Shown here: positions 53,498 to 61,398 of the stretch, one piece after another
Layout of the letters: every line of letters starts with the position of its first letter
Numbering within the stretch: position 1 is the stretch's first letter
NCBI GenBank assembly: GCA_958349055.1
Contig: CATWBO010000002.1
Location: forward strand, 42,831-106,830
DNA length: 64,000 nt
Origin: an uncultured bacterium
Lineage (GTDB): Bacteria; Actinomycetota; Coriobacteriia; Coriobacteriales; Coriobacteriaceae
Direction: 5' to 3'
The notes under the pieces: generated by a model
What the model was told of the DNA's origin: nothing
Databases searched by the model: none
What the model saw: only the letters and a program-made list of their open reading frames with translations
Made by a program: the position numbers and the translations under genes

Positions 53498-54601
53498 ATG
53501 GCGACGATGAACGAAAAAGATTACTACGAGATCCTGGGTGTCTCCAAGGACGCCTCCTCGCGTGATATTCAAAAGGCCTTCCAGCAAAAGGCCCGCAAGC
53601 TCCATCCGGACGTCAACAAGGAGCCGGATGCCGAGGAAAAGTTTAAAGAGGTCTCTGAGGCCTATGCCGTGCTTTCGGATGAGCAGAAGCGCGCGCGTTA
53701 CGACGCCATGCGCTCGGGGAATCCCTTTGCCGGTGCGCCGACGGCTTCGCCCTATGGTGGCGGCTATGCTGGCAACACAGGCTATGGCAACCCCTTTGAG
53801 GGCGGTTTTCCCTTCGGTGGCGCTTGGGGCCAGCCGCGTCGCGGTCAGGCTGCCTACAACCCCGAGAACGGCGCCAACGTGGTCGTCGACATTAAGCTCG
53901 ACGCCAAGGAGGCAAAGGAAGGCGCCCGTAAGACCGTGCGCTATGCGCATTACGATACTTGCGGTCATTGCGGAGGATCGGGCTCCGTTTCGTCCGAGCA
54001 TGCCCATACCTGTCCGAGCTGCGGCGGTCGAGGCCATATCGATGTCGACCTGTCCTTCCTGTTCGGCGCCGGCACGTTCCAGTCGGTCTGTCCCGAGTGC
54101 GGCGGTTCCGGCAAGGTCGTGGCCGACCCGTGCCCCGATTGCGGTGGCAGCGGCCGTACCCGCGTGACCTCCGAGCAGACGATCGAGTTCCCCGCCGGCA
54201 CCCACGACGGAGACGAAGTGCGTATCCCCAACATGGGCCACGCCGGCACCAACGGCGCTTCGGGCGGTGACTTGGTCGGCCGCGCACATGTTGAGGCCGA
54301 GCGCCTGGAAGGCAAAGCGCGCACCGGCTTTTACCTCATGGGCATCATCGCGCCGTTCTTGGTGCTGTCGGCCATTTCGGGCGTGTTCTCGGCCTTTGCC
54401 ATGATGTGCTTCATTCCGTTTGCCATGGGCCTGTTTATGGTGCTCTCGGATGGCGTGCTTCACCGAAGCCTGCTGTGGTGGAAGCGCGGCGCGATGCAGT
54501 TTGCCAACGGTTTTGCCAACGGCTTCATGTTCGCGCTCGTGTCGGTTTGGTTCGCGAGCTGCTCGCAACGGGCCATGCTTTCGCCGTACCAAATGCAATA
54601 A
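53498..54601 (+). CDS. dnaJ: DnaJ-type J protein with C-terminal membrane segments
   Basis: A J domain (HPD at residues 36-38) and a Gly/Phe-rich linker with several GNPF/GGFPFGG repeats are followed by a complete four-motif zinc-binding domain ([32 protein letters not shown]). The substrate-binding part then breaks off after about 50 residues. From about residue 277 it becomes strongly hydrophobic, with two or three predicted membrane helices ([33 protein letters not shown]). The second peptide-binding domain and dimer tail of DnaJ are missing. It may recruit DnaK to the membrane. A second dnaJ follows. ATG 53498 has GCAGGAGG upstream. Confidence 0.9.
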   Translation: MATMNEKDYYEILGVSKDASSRDIQKAFQQKARKLHPDVNKEPDAEEKFKEVSEAYAVLSDEQKRARYDAMRSGNPFAGAPTASPYGGGYAGNTGYGNPFEGGFPFGGAWGQPRRGQAAYNPENGANVVVDIKLDAKEAKEGARKTVRYAHYDTCGHCGGSGSVSSEHAHTCPSCGGRGHIDVDLSFLFGAGTFQSVCPECGGSGKVVADPCPDCGGSGRTRVTSEQTIEFPAGTHDGDEVRIPNMGHAGTNGASGGDLVGRAHVEAERLEGKARTGFYLMGIIAPFLVLSAISGVFSAFAMMCFIPFAMGLFMVLSDGVLHRSLLWWKRGAMQFANGFANGFMFALVSVWFASCSQRAMLSPYQMQ

Positions 54602-54682
54602 CATCAAACCCTCTGTTTGCGGTCGGCCCAGCTTGGGTATAGGACGCACTGTGACAATAATGAAAGTCGGAAGGATTCGGTC

Positions 54683-55831
54683 GTGTCGGAAAATAGGGAT
54701 TACTACGAGGTACTTGGCGTCGACAGGGATGCCGACGCGCGGACGATCAAGCGCGCGTTTCTAAAGAAGGCCCGTACCGTACACCCGGATGTTTCGGACG
54801 ACCCCGAGGCCGAGGCCAAGTTCAAGGAGCTCAACGAAGCCTATTCCGTTCTTTCTGACGAACAGAAGCGCGCTAACTATGACCGTTACGGCACCGCCGA
54901 CGGCCCTGGTGGCTCTGGCTATGTCGACATCAATGATATCTTTGGCGGCATGGGCATGGACGACCTGTTCTCGTCGTTCTTTGGCGGTGGCGCCGGTGGT
55001 GGCGCCCGTAGCCGTCGTGAGCGTCGTCGCGGTCGCGATATGGCTATCTCGCTATCGGTGACCCTTGAGGAAGCGGCGCTCGGCTGCAAAAAGACGATCA
55101 GCTATGATCGCCTGGCCCCCTGCGATGACTGCAACGGTACCGGTAGGGCCGAGGGTGCGACCGAAAAGCAGTGCGGCCGCTGCCATGGCACGGGTTATGT
55201 CACCACGGTCCAGCGTTCGTTCCTGGGCCAGGTTCAGTCTTCCTCTCCCTGCCCCGACTGCCATGGTGAGGGCACGGTTATCGACCATCCCTGCGAGACC
55301 TGCGACGGTCAGGGCCGCACGCCTTCGCACGAAAAGATCGACATCGATATTCCCGCCGGCGTTTCGACCGGTCGCCAGCTGCGTGTGAGCGGCTTTGGCG
55401 AGGCCGGCCTTCGCGGCGAGCCTTCGGGCGACCTGATTGTCAACGTGCGCGTTGCCGACCATGAGCGCTTTAAGCGCAACGGTGACGACCTGTACCTCGT
55501 GAGCGATATCTCGATTGCGCAGGCTGCGCTCGGCTGCGAGATCGAGGTCGAGGGCATTATGCCCGACGAGGTCGTTAAGGTGACGGTTCCCGCCGGCGCC
55601 CAGTACGGCGACACCGTGAGCGTCAATAATTACGGCATGCCGCGCATTGGCGGTGGCGGTTCGCGTGGCCGCCTGATCGTGCAACTGCGCGTGGTCGTTC
55701 CCACCAATCTTTCCAATAAACAACGCGAGCTGCTCCGTGCTTTTGCCGATGAGATGGGCGATGACGTCGCTTCCGGTAAGAAGTCGGTGACCGACCGTAT
55801 CAAGAGTGCCCTCGACGATATCCTCGATTAA
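54683..55831 (+). CDS. dnaJ: Chaperone protein DnaJ (full-length)
   Basis: Hsp40 co-chaperone of DnaK. J domain with HPD at 34-36, a Gly-rich segment, four CxxCxGxG motifs (CDDCNGTG, CGRCHGTG, CPDCHGEG, CETCDGQG) and both C-terminal beta-domains are present, 382 residues. GTG 54683 is chosen because AAGGA lies 7 nt upstream; the open frame extends to 54617 without similarity. dnaK, grpE and hrcA are not nearby, and no CIRCE or HAIR operator was seen. Confidence 0.95.
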   Translation: MSENRDYYEVLGVDRDADARTIKRAFLKKARTVHPDVSDDPEAEAKFKELNEAYSVLSDEQKRANYDRYGTADGPGGSGYVDINDIFGGMGMDDLFSSFFGGGAGGGARSRRERRRGRDMAISLSVTLEEAALGCKKTISYDRLAPCDDCNGTGRAEGATEKQCGRCHGTGYVTTVQRSFLGQVQSSSPCPDCHGEGTVIDHPCETCDGQGRTPSHEKIDIDIPAGVSTGRQLRVSGFGEAGLRGEPSGDLIVNVRVADHERFKRNGDDLYLVSDISIAQAALGCEIEVEGIMPDEVVKVTVPAGAQYGDTVSVNNYGMPRIGGGGSRGRLIVQLRVVVPTNLSNKQRELLRAFADEMGDDVASGKKSVTDRIKSALDDILD

Positions 55832-55840
55832 GGAGCCCGC

Positions 55841-57133
55841 GTGCTCGCACCCCATATTTCCGTCGTCAACCTCGGCTGCCGTGTCAACCGGGTTGAGTCT
55901 GACCGTATCACTGCCGATCTTATGCGCCTGGGCTTTGCTATGGTGGAGCCCCAGGATGCCGATCTGATCGTCATTAACACCTGTGCCGTTACGGGCGAGG
56001 CCGAGGCCAAGACCCGTAAGGCCGTCCGTCATGCGCTGGCCCATCCAAACGAGCCTTATGTGCTCGTGACCGGTTGCGTGGTCAATTTGCATCCCGAGGA
56101 GCTGTTGGAGCTTTCGGATCGCGTGATCGCCGAGCCGTCCAAGATCGATGTCGCCGAACGTGTCTGCGAGGTGCTGGGCGTTGAGTCCGATAGCGTTCCC
56201 GCCTGCAGCGATGGCGAGGTGGTCGATGCGCTCGGTCGTTCGCGGCTGGGCGTGAAGATCCAGGATGGCTGCAACCACCGCTGCACCTATTGCATCGTGT
56301 GGAAGGCCCGCGGCCCCGAGCGCTCCGTGCCCGTCGAGTCCGTGCTCGATCAGGTGCGCGAGGCGCAGGAGGCCGGCGTGCCCGAAGTGGTGCTGACTGG
56401 CGTGAACCTGGGCGCCTATGACGGCAAGAGCAAGACCGACGAGCATGTCGAGATCGATGAGCTGCTCGAGGCCATCATGGAGCGCACGACTATTGCGCAT
56501 GTGCGCATTTCCTCGGTCGAACCCATGGATATCTCTGAGCGCCTGCTTAAGGTTATGGCGCGCTATCCGCAGCGTATCGCCCCGTTTTTGCACCTGCCCG
56601 TGCAGTCCGGCTGTACGGCGACCCTGCATCGCATGGGTCGTCCCTATAGTGCGGAGGCCTTTGAGGACACGGTGCGTATGATTCGCGCCAACTTGCCCCA
56701 GGCGTCTCTTTCGTGCGATGTCATCGTCGGTTTTCCTGGTGAGACGGACGAGGAGTTCGAGGAGTCGCTGTCGCTGTGCCGCCGTGTGGGTTTCTCGCGT
56801 ATGCACGTGTTCCGCTACAGCAAGCGTCCCGGTACCCTTGCCGCCGATATGCCCGACCAGGTGCCGCCCGAGGTTATGGCCGAGCGCAGCCGCCGTATGC
56901 GATCCGCGGCGCAGGAGCTCGCCCTTGCCGACGCTCGCCGTCGCGTGGGCACCGTCGAGCGAGCCGTGCTCGAGTATGGCGACAACCTGACGCTCGGCTC
57001 GTTCCATCATGCCCGTCTTGACGATACCTGTGGACTTACAGCCCCGTGCCTGCTTGATGTTGCTATCATCGGAGTCGATGATTCCGGCTTGGTCCATGCA
57101 CGCAGGGAGGTTCATGGAAGCCTCGAAGATTAG
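55841..57133 (+). CDS. mtaB: tRNA t6A37 methylthiotransferase MtaB
   Basis: Radical SAM enzyme that converts t6A37 to ms2t6A37. An N-terminal UPF0004 domain (VVNLGCRVNRVESD, VINTCAVTGEAEAKTRKAVR) precedes the SAM cluster CNHRCTYC and a C-terminal TRAM-like domain. 430 residues from GTG 55841. The NLGC(R/K)VN form identifies MtaB rather than MiaB or RimO. Its last 20 bases overlap phoH, and an extended -10 for phoH lies inside it. Confidence 0.94.
   Translation: MLAPHISVVNLGCRVNRVESDRITADLMRLGFAMVEPQDADLIVINTCAVTGEAEAKTRKAVRHALAHPNEPYVLVTGCVVNLHPEELLELSDRVIAEPSKIDVAERVCEVLGVESDSVPACSDGEVVDALGRSRLGVKIQDGCNHRCTYCIVWKARGPERSVPVESVLDQVREAQEAGVPEVVLTGVNLGAYDGKSKTDEHVEIDELLEAIMERTTIAHVRISSVEPMDISERLLKVMARYPQRIAPFLHLPVQSGCTATLHRMGRPYSAEAFEDTVRMIRANLPQASLSCDVIVGFPGETDEEFEESLSLCRRVGFSRMHVFRYSKRPGTLAADMPDQVPPEVMAERSRRMRSAAQELALADARRRVGTVERAVLEYGDNLTLGSFHHARLDDTCGLTAPCLLDVAIIGVDDSGLVHARREVHGSLED
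57061..57069 (+). promoter_or_regulatory. Internal extended -10 within mtaB, upstream of phoH
   Basis: TGCTATCAT lies 45 nt before the phoH start and is identical to the rpsB core. It may drive phoH-ybeY-dgkA-era-recO independently. Confidence 0.4.
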
Positions 57134-58100
57134 ACTTACCGTTCCCGAGGGTATTGACCCCTCACGCGTTTTGGGTGCCGGCGACGGCGTCCTACGTGCG
57201 CTCGAGAGCCTGGTTCGCGCCCATGTGGTCGCCCGCGGCGATAGCATCGCCGTGAGCGGTGATGCGGACGAGGTTGAGCTCGTGGCGCGCTTTTTCGAAC
57301 ATGCTTTTCGCGAGGCGGCCGCCGGGCGCACCCTGTCTGCCGACGATGTCTCGCGCTGCCTGGCCGTCTTGCGCGATGGTGAGCATGATGCGTCGTCGCT
57401 GCGTGATGACGTACTGCTGTCGTATCGCGGCCGTGTCATCCGCCCCAAGACGCTCGGTCAAAAGCGCTATGTGGATGCCATCCGCTCTCATACCATCACG
57501 TTTGGCCTGGGTCCTGCCGGCACCGGTAAGACCTATCTTGCCATGGCGCTCGCCGTTGCTGCACTCAAGCGCCACGAGGTGGGTCGCCTGGTCCTGACGC
57601 GCCCCGTTGTCGAGGCGGGGGAGAACTTGGGCTTCTTGCCTGGCACCCTCGAGGAAAAGATCGATCCCTACATGCGTCCGCTCTACGATGCCCTCTTTGA
57701 CATGATGGATCGCGAGCGCACCGATGAGCTTATGGAGCGTGGCGTGATCGAGATCGCCCCGCTCGCCTATATGCGCGGTCGAACGCTGAGCGATGCCTTC
57801 GTGGTGCTCGACGAGGCGCAAAACACGACGCCCGAGCAGATGAAGATGTTCCTGACGCGTCTGGGCTTTAATTCCAAATTCGTGATCACCGGCGACCTGA
57901 GCCAACGCGACCTGGTGGGTCGTCGCGGCGGCCTGGCCGATGTCGAGAGAATTTTGGGCCGCGTCGACGATGTGGCGTTTTCGCACCTGGAGCGCGCCGA
58001 TGTGGTGCGCCATGCCCTGGTGGGCCGTATCGTTGAGGCCTATGATGCATACGACGATGCGCGCGAGCAGCGTGCGCGCGACCGAAAGGAGTCCCGTTGA
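57114..58100 (+). CDS. phoH: PhoH-family ATPase
   Basis: RNA-associated P-loop ATPase that is commonly followed by ybeY. An N-terminal KH-like part (LTVPEGIDPSRVLGAGDG) is followed by Walker A GLGPAGTGKTYLAMALAVAA, DPYMRPLYDAL, and Walker B AFVVLDEAQNTTPEQMKMFL. About 328 residues. ATG 57114 has GGGAGG unusually close; ATG 57096 is an alternative that would place that site inside the gene. Confidence 0.93.
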   Translation: MEASKIRLTVPEGIDPSRVLGAGDGVLRALESLVRAHVVARGDSIAVSGDADEVELVARFFEHAFREAAAGRTLSADDVSRCLAVLRDGEHDASSLRDDVLLSYRGRVIRPKTLGQKRYVDAIRSHTITFGLGPAGTGKTYLAMALAVAALKRHEVGRLVLTRPVVEAGENLGFLPGTLEEKIDPYMRPLYDALFDMMDRERTDELMERGVIEIAPLAYMRGRTLSDAFVVLDEAQNTTPEQMKMFLTRLGFNSKFVITGDLSQRDLVGRRGGLADVERILGRVDDVAFSHLERADVVRHALVGRIVEAYDAYDDAREQRARDRKESR

Positions 58101-58606
58101 GTGTATTGATCAGCAACGATGCCGAGCTCGATACGCTGCTCGAAGCCCCCGAGGTGGAGCACATCTGCGAGGTTGTGCTTGCCGCTGAGGGCGTTGAGCG
58201 TGAGGTTGAGATCTCCCTTTCGTATGTCGATGAGGACGAGATGCACGAGCTCAATCACGAGTGGCGCGGTATCGACCGCACCACCGATGTCCTTTCGTTT
58301 GAGTGCGACTCTGCCTTTGACGAGGATATTCCCGCCGACGAGACGCTCGAGCTCGGTGATATTATCCTGGCCCCGCAGGTCATCGCCCGCCAGGCCCCCG
58401 GTTTTGGCAATAGCCCCGCCGACGAGTGCCGCCTGATGCTCGTGCACGGCATGCTGCATCTGCTGGGGTATGACCACATCGAGGACGACGAGGCCGAGGT
58501 CATGGAGGCGCGTGAGGACGCTATCCTGCGCGATCTGGCGCTCGAGCGCGGTGAGGATCCCAAGCTCGTTCACGTCGGTCCCATCACCAACCATGCCCAC
58601 GACTAG
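58097..58606 (+). CDS. ybeY: Endoribonuclease YbeY
   Basis: Zinc RNase for 16S rRNA 3'-end maturation and ribosome quality control. The three-histidine motif HGMLHLLGYDH and RTTDVLSFECDS are diagnostic. 169 residues. TTG 58097 overlaps the phoH stop (TTGA) with AAAGGAG upstream. phoH-ybeY-dgkA-era-recO is a widespread Gram-positive order. Confidence 0.95.
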   Translation: MSVLISNDAELDTLLEAPEVEHICEVVLAAEGVEREVEISLSYVDEDEMHELNHEWRGIDRTTDVLSFECDSAFDEDIPADETLELGDIILAPQVIARQAPGFGNSPADECRLMLVHGMLHLLGYDHIEDDEAEVMEAREDAILRDLALERGEDPKLVHVGPITNHAHD

Positions 58607-58615
58607 GAGCCGTCT

Positions 58616-58993
58616 ATGATTCCCGGATCGAACAAGGACCATCCGTCCTTTTTAAAGTCGTTCTCCTATGCCATGGAGGGCTTCGTTACCGCCGTTAAGA
58701 CCGAGCGTAACATTAAGGTCATGCTCGTGGCCGGTGTGTGCACTGTCATTGCCGGCTGCATCGTGGGGCTCGACATCGCCGAGTGGGGTACGGTCATTAT
58801 TTGCTGCGGCCTGGTGATTCACGGCGAGCTGTGCAACACCGCCATGGAGGCGATCGTCGACCTGGCAACCCAGGAGCTGCATCCGCTGGCCAAGCGCGCG
58901 AAGGATATCGCCGCCGCTTCTGTCTACGTTCTTTCCATTACCGCCGCAATCGTGGGTCTTTTGGTTTTTGCCCACGCGCTCGGCTTTATTTAG
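58616..58993 (+). CDS. dgkA: Diacylglycerol/undecaprenol kinase (DgkA family)
   Basis: Small integral-membrane kinase of 125 residues with three membrane segments. GFVTAVKTERNIKVMLVAG and the signature ELCNTAMEAIVDLA carry the catalytic Glu and Asn. Gram-positive members phosphorylate undecaprenol rather than diacylglycerol, which would recycle the product of the uppS pathway; substrate is inferred. Confidence 0.93.
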   Translation: MIPGSNKDHPSFLKSFSYAMEGFVTAVKTERNIKVMLVAGVCTVIAGCIVGLDIAEWGTVIICCGLVIHGELCNTAMEAIVDLATQELHPLAKRAKDIAAASVYVLSITAAIVGLLVFAHALGFI

Positions 58994-59005
58994 AAAGGGA
59001 TTCCC

Positions 59006-60073
59006 ATGTCCGACAATATGCAGCCTGCCGATGAGATTCTGGACGACGAGTCCTTGGACGCGGTGGATGGCGAGGAGTTTGAGGAAGTCGAGGAGTTCGA
59101 CCCGTTTGAGGGCATGAGCGATGAGGAGCTCGACGCCCTGTGCGACGAGGACGAAAGTCTCGCGGGCTTTGGTGACGTGGAACCCGGCTTCCGTAGCGGC
59201 TTTGTTGCCCTGGTCGGCCGTCCCAACGCCGGCAAGTCCACGCTGCTCAACGCCTGCTACGGCAAGAAGGTCGCCATCACCTCGCCGGTGGCCCAGACCA
59301 CGCGCCGCCGTATGCGTGCCGTCGTCAATCGCCCCGGCTACCAGCTGGTCTTTGTCGATACCCCGGGCATCCACAAGCCCAAGGACGGCCTGGGCTCCGA
59401 GCTTAACAAGAGCGCCCTGTTTGAGCTCAACGACGTGGACGTCGTCGCGTTTTTGATCGATGCCACCAAGCCCATCGGCAGGGGAGACGCCTGGGTCGCC
59501 GAGCGTGTTAAGAGCGCCCGCTGCAAGAAGGTCCTGGTGCTCACCAAGGCCGATGAGGCCGACCCTGCCCAGGTTATGGAGCAGCTTAAGGCCGCTCACG
59601 AGCTGATGGAATATGACGACGAAATCGTGACGTCGTCGGTCAAGAACTTTAACGTCGATGCGTTTATCGAGACCGTCGCGCACTTTTTGCCCGAGGGCCC
59701 GCGCTGGTTCCCCGAGGACATGGGCACCGACGCGTCTGACGAGACGCTCGTTGCCGAGTTTGTGCGCGAGAAGGTCCTGCGACGTACCCGCGACGAGATC
59801 CCGCACTCCGTGGGCGTTATCTGCGACGCGCTCGAGCAGACCAAGAAGGTCCTGCGCGTACACGCCACGATTTACGTGGAGCGCGAGGGCCAGAAGGGCA
59901 TCATCATCGGCAAGGGTGGCGAGATGATCAAGCATATCGGCATCGATGCGCGTCGTGACCTTGAGCGTATCTTTGGCACCCAGGTCTTTTTGGAGCTGGA
60001 TGTGAAGGTCAAGGCCGGCTGGCGCGACGACGAGGCGCAGATTCGCCGCTTCGGGTACAACGCGGAGGATTAG
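59006..60073 (+). CDS. era: GTPase Era with an acidic N-terminal extension
   Basis: Binds the 3' end of 16S rRNA in 30S maturation. G1 GRPNAGKST (residues 71-79), G3 DTPGIHKP, G4 TKAD and the C-terminal KH domain (GKGGEMIKHIGIDARRDLER) are present. The first 62 residues are an extension with 26 Asp/Glu and no Lys or Arg, not found in standard Era of about 300 residues. GAAAGGGA precedes ATG 59006. Confidence 0.96.
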   Translation: MSDNMQPADEILDDESLDAVDGEEFEEVEEFDPFEGMSDEELDALCDEDESLAGFGDVEPGFRSGFVALVGRPNAGKSTLLNACYGKKVAITSPVAQTTRRRMRAVVNRPGYQLVFVDTPGIHKPKDGLGSELNKSALFELNDVDVVAFLIDATKPIGRGDAWVAERVKSARCKKVLVLTKADEADPAQVMEQLKAAHELMEYDDEIVTSSVKNFNVDAFIETVAHFLPEGPRWFPEDMGTDASDETLVAEFVREKVLRRTRDEIPHSVGVICDALEQTKKVLRVHATIYVEREGQKGIIIGKGGEMIKHIGIDARRDLERIFGTQVFLELDVKVKAGWRDDEAQIRRFGYNAED

Positions 60074-60082
60074 TCCACGTCA

Positions 60083-60832
60083 ATGGCAGGCTCTCGCACA
60101 TATCGCACGAAGGTGCTCGTCCTCGACAAGACCAAGCTCAAGGAAACCGACCTGATCTTGACGATGCTCGACGAGCGGGGGCGGCAGGTGCGTGCCGTGG
60201 CAAAGGGCGCCCGCAAACCCGGTGGACGCCTGGCTGCGCGCTGCGAGCTGTTCTGTACCGTCGATATGCTGCTCGCGCATGGACGGTCGCTCGACGTGGT
60301 TTCCCAGGCCGAGCTTATGGAGGCTCCGCTCGGCGCTGCGCCCGATTACGAGACGACATGCGCCGCAAGCGCGATCGCCGAGGTCGCGCGCGTGTGCTCG
60401 TTCGAGGACGCCGAGGACCCGTTTACCTTTGCTATCACGCAGCGAGCGCTTGCCTTGGTGGGCAGCGGGCTCGACGCGGCGCATATGGATCTACTTGTGG
60501 CGGCATATGTCTTTAAGCTGCTGTCGCACGTTGGCTATCGACCCGATTTTTCGGCCTGCGTGCTGTGCGGAGACCCCATGCTGTCGTATTTTTCGCCCCA
60601 GGCGGGTGGTCTCATGTGCGGGTCGTGCGCGTCGAGCGTTCCGGGTGCCGAGATGGTGTCGACCGGTGAGGTCGCGTGGCTGCGCGCCCTCATGTCCATG
60701 ACCTTCGATGCGCTTATGACCGAGAGGGTCGACCCCCATACCGCAGCCTTTTTGCTCGGGCTTTCGCATGTTTGGGCCGCCACGCATACCGATCAGCGGC
60801 TCCGTGCGATGGAATTCATGTTGGGTCGGTGA
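60083..60832 (+). CDS. recO: DNA repair protein RecO
   Basis: Anneals single strands and loads RecA with RecR. The N-terminal OB fold (RTKVLVLDKTKLKETDLILT, VAKGARKPG) and a helical domain with a CVLCGD...CGSC zinc motif are visible. 249 residues. Follows era as in most Gram-positives; the last gene of the operon. Confidence 0.94.
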   Translation: MAGSRTYRTKVLVLDKTKLKETDLILTMLDERGRQVRAVAKGARKPGGRLAARCELFCTVDMLLAHGRSLDVVSQAELMEAPLGAAPDYETTCAASAIAEVARVCSFEDAEDPFTFAITQRALALVGSGLDAAHMDLLVAAYVFKLLSHVGYRPDFSACVLCGDPMLSYFSPQAGGLMCGSCASSVPGAEMVSTGEVAWLRALMSMTFDALMTERVDPHTAAFLLGLSHVWAATHTDQRLRAMEFMLGR

Positions 60833-60970
60833 TGATGCGCAGGCACGGGCTGCTTGTGGTAACATACCGACCTGTTGGTACCTCGACCTTGGTTGCTCGC
60901 TCCACCGGCGGCTTCCCAGTCCGAGGCGAATAACGTAGCCCGCGGGCGACAAGAAACGAAAGGTGAAACA

Positions 60971-61249
60971 ATGACTGTTTCCAAAGAGCGCAAGGCAGAG
61001 CTGACTGCTCAGTTCGGTAACACCCCGGTCGACACCGGCAACCCCAAGGTTCAGGTCGCCATCCTGACCGAGCGCATCAAGGAGCTGACCGAGCACATGA
61101 AGTCCCACCAGAAGGACTTCCACACCCGTCGTGGCCTGCTCATGCTCGTCGGCCGTCGTCGTCGTCTTCTCTCCTACATCAAGAAGAACGACATCGTCGA
61201 GTACCGTGAGCTCATCAAGGCTCTGGGCATCCGCGACAACATCCAGTAG
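60971..61249 (+). CDS. rpsO: 30S ribosomal protein S15
   Basis: 92 residues: TPVDTGNPKVQVAILTERIK-type core (here NTPVDTGNPKVQVAILTERI), HKKDFHTRRGL-type motif (HQKDFHTRRGLLMLVGRRRR) and LLSYIKKND. AAAGGTGA precedes ATG 60971. The 138 nt upstream may hold an S15-binding leader, which I could not fold reliably. Paired with pnp as in most bacteria. Confidence 0.97.
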   Translation: MTVSKERKAELTAQFGNTPVDTGNPKVQVAILTERIKELTEHMKSHQKDFHTRRGLLMLVGRRRRLLSYIKKNDIVEYRELIKALGIRDNIQ

Positions 61250-61264
61250 GATTTGTACATGCTA

Positions 61265-61295
61265 AGAGCGTCCTGCGCAGCGGGGCGCTCTTTTT
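61265..61295 (+). terminator. Hairpin terminator between rpsO and pnp
   Basis: AGAGCGTCCT with GGGGCGCTCT (10 bp with G-U pairs) followed by TTTT. Probably partial, as pnp normally shares the rpsO transcript. Confidence 0.7.
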
Positions 61296-61398
61296 GTGTA
61301 AGGGCGTGAACAATCACGCTCTGAAGCGTGGCGGGGGCAGGGGGCCCGCGTCACATGAGGAGCCTGCAGGCAAGGGGCCTGCGGGGTAAAGGAGAACA

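Noticed and set aside
54602..54682. CIRCE or HAIR heat-shock operators before the dnaJ genes
   Set aside because: Neither the TTAGCACTC nor the CTTGAGT type of inverted repeat is present here or before 53498.
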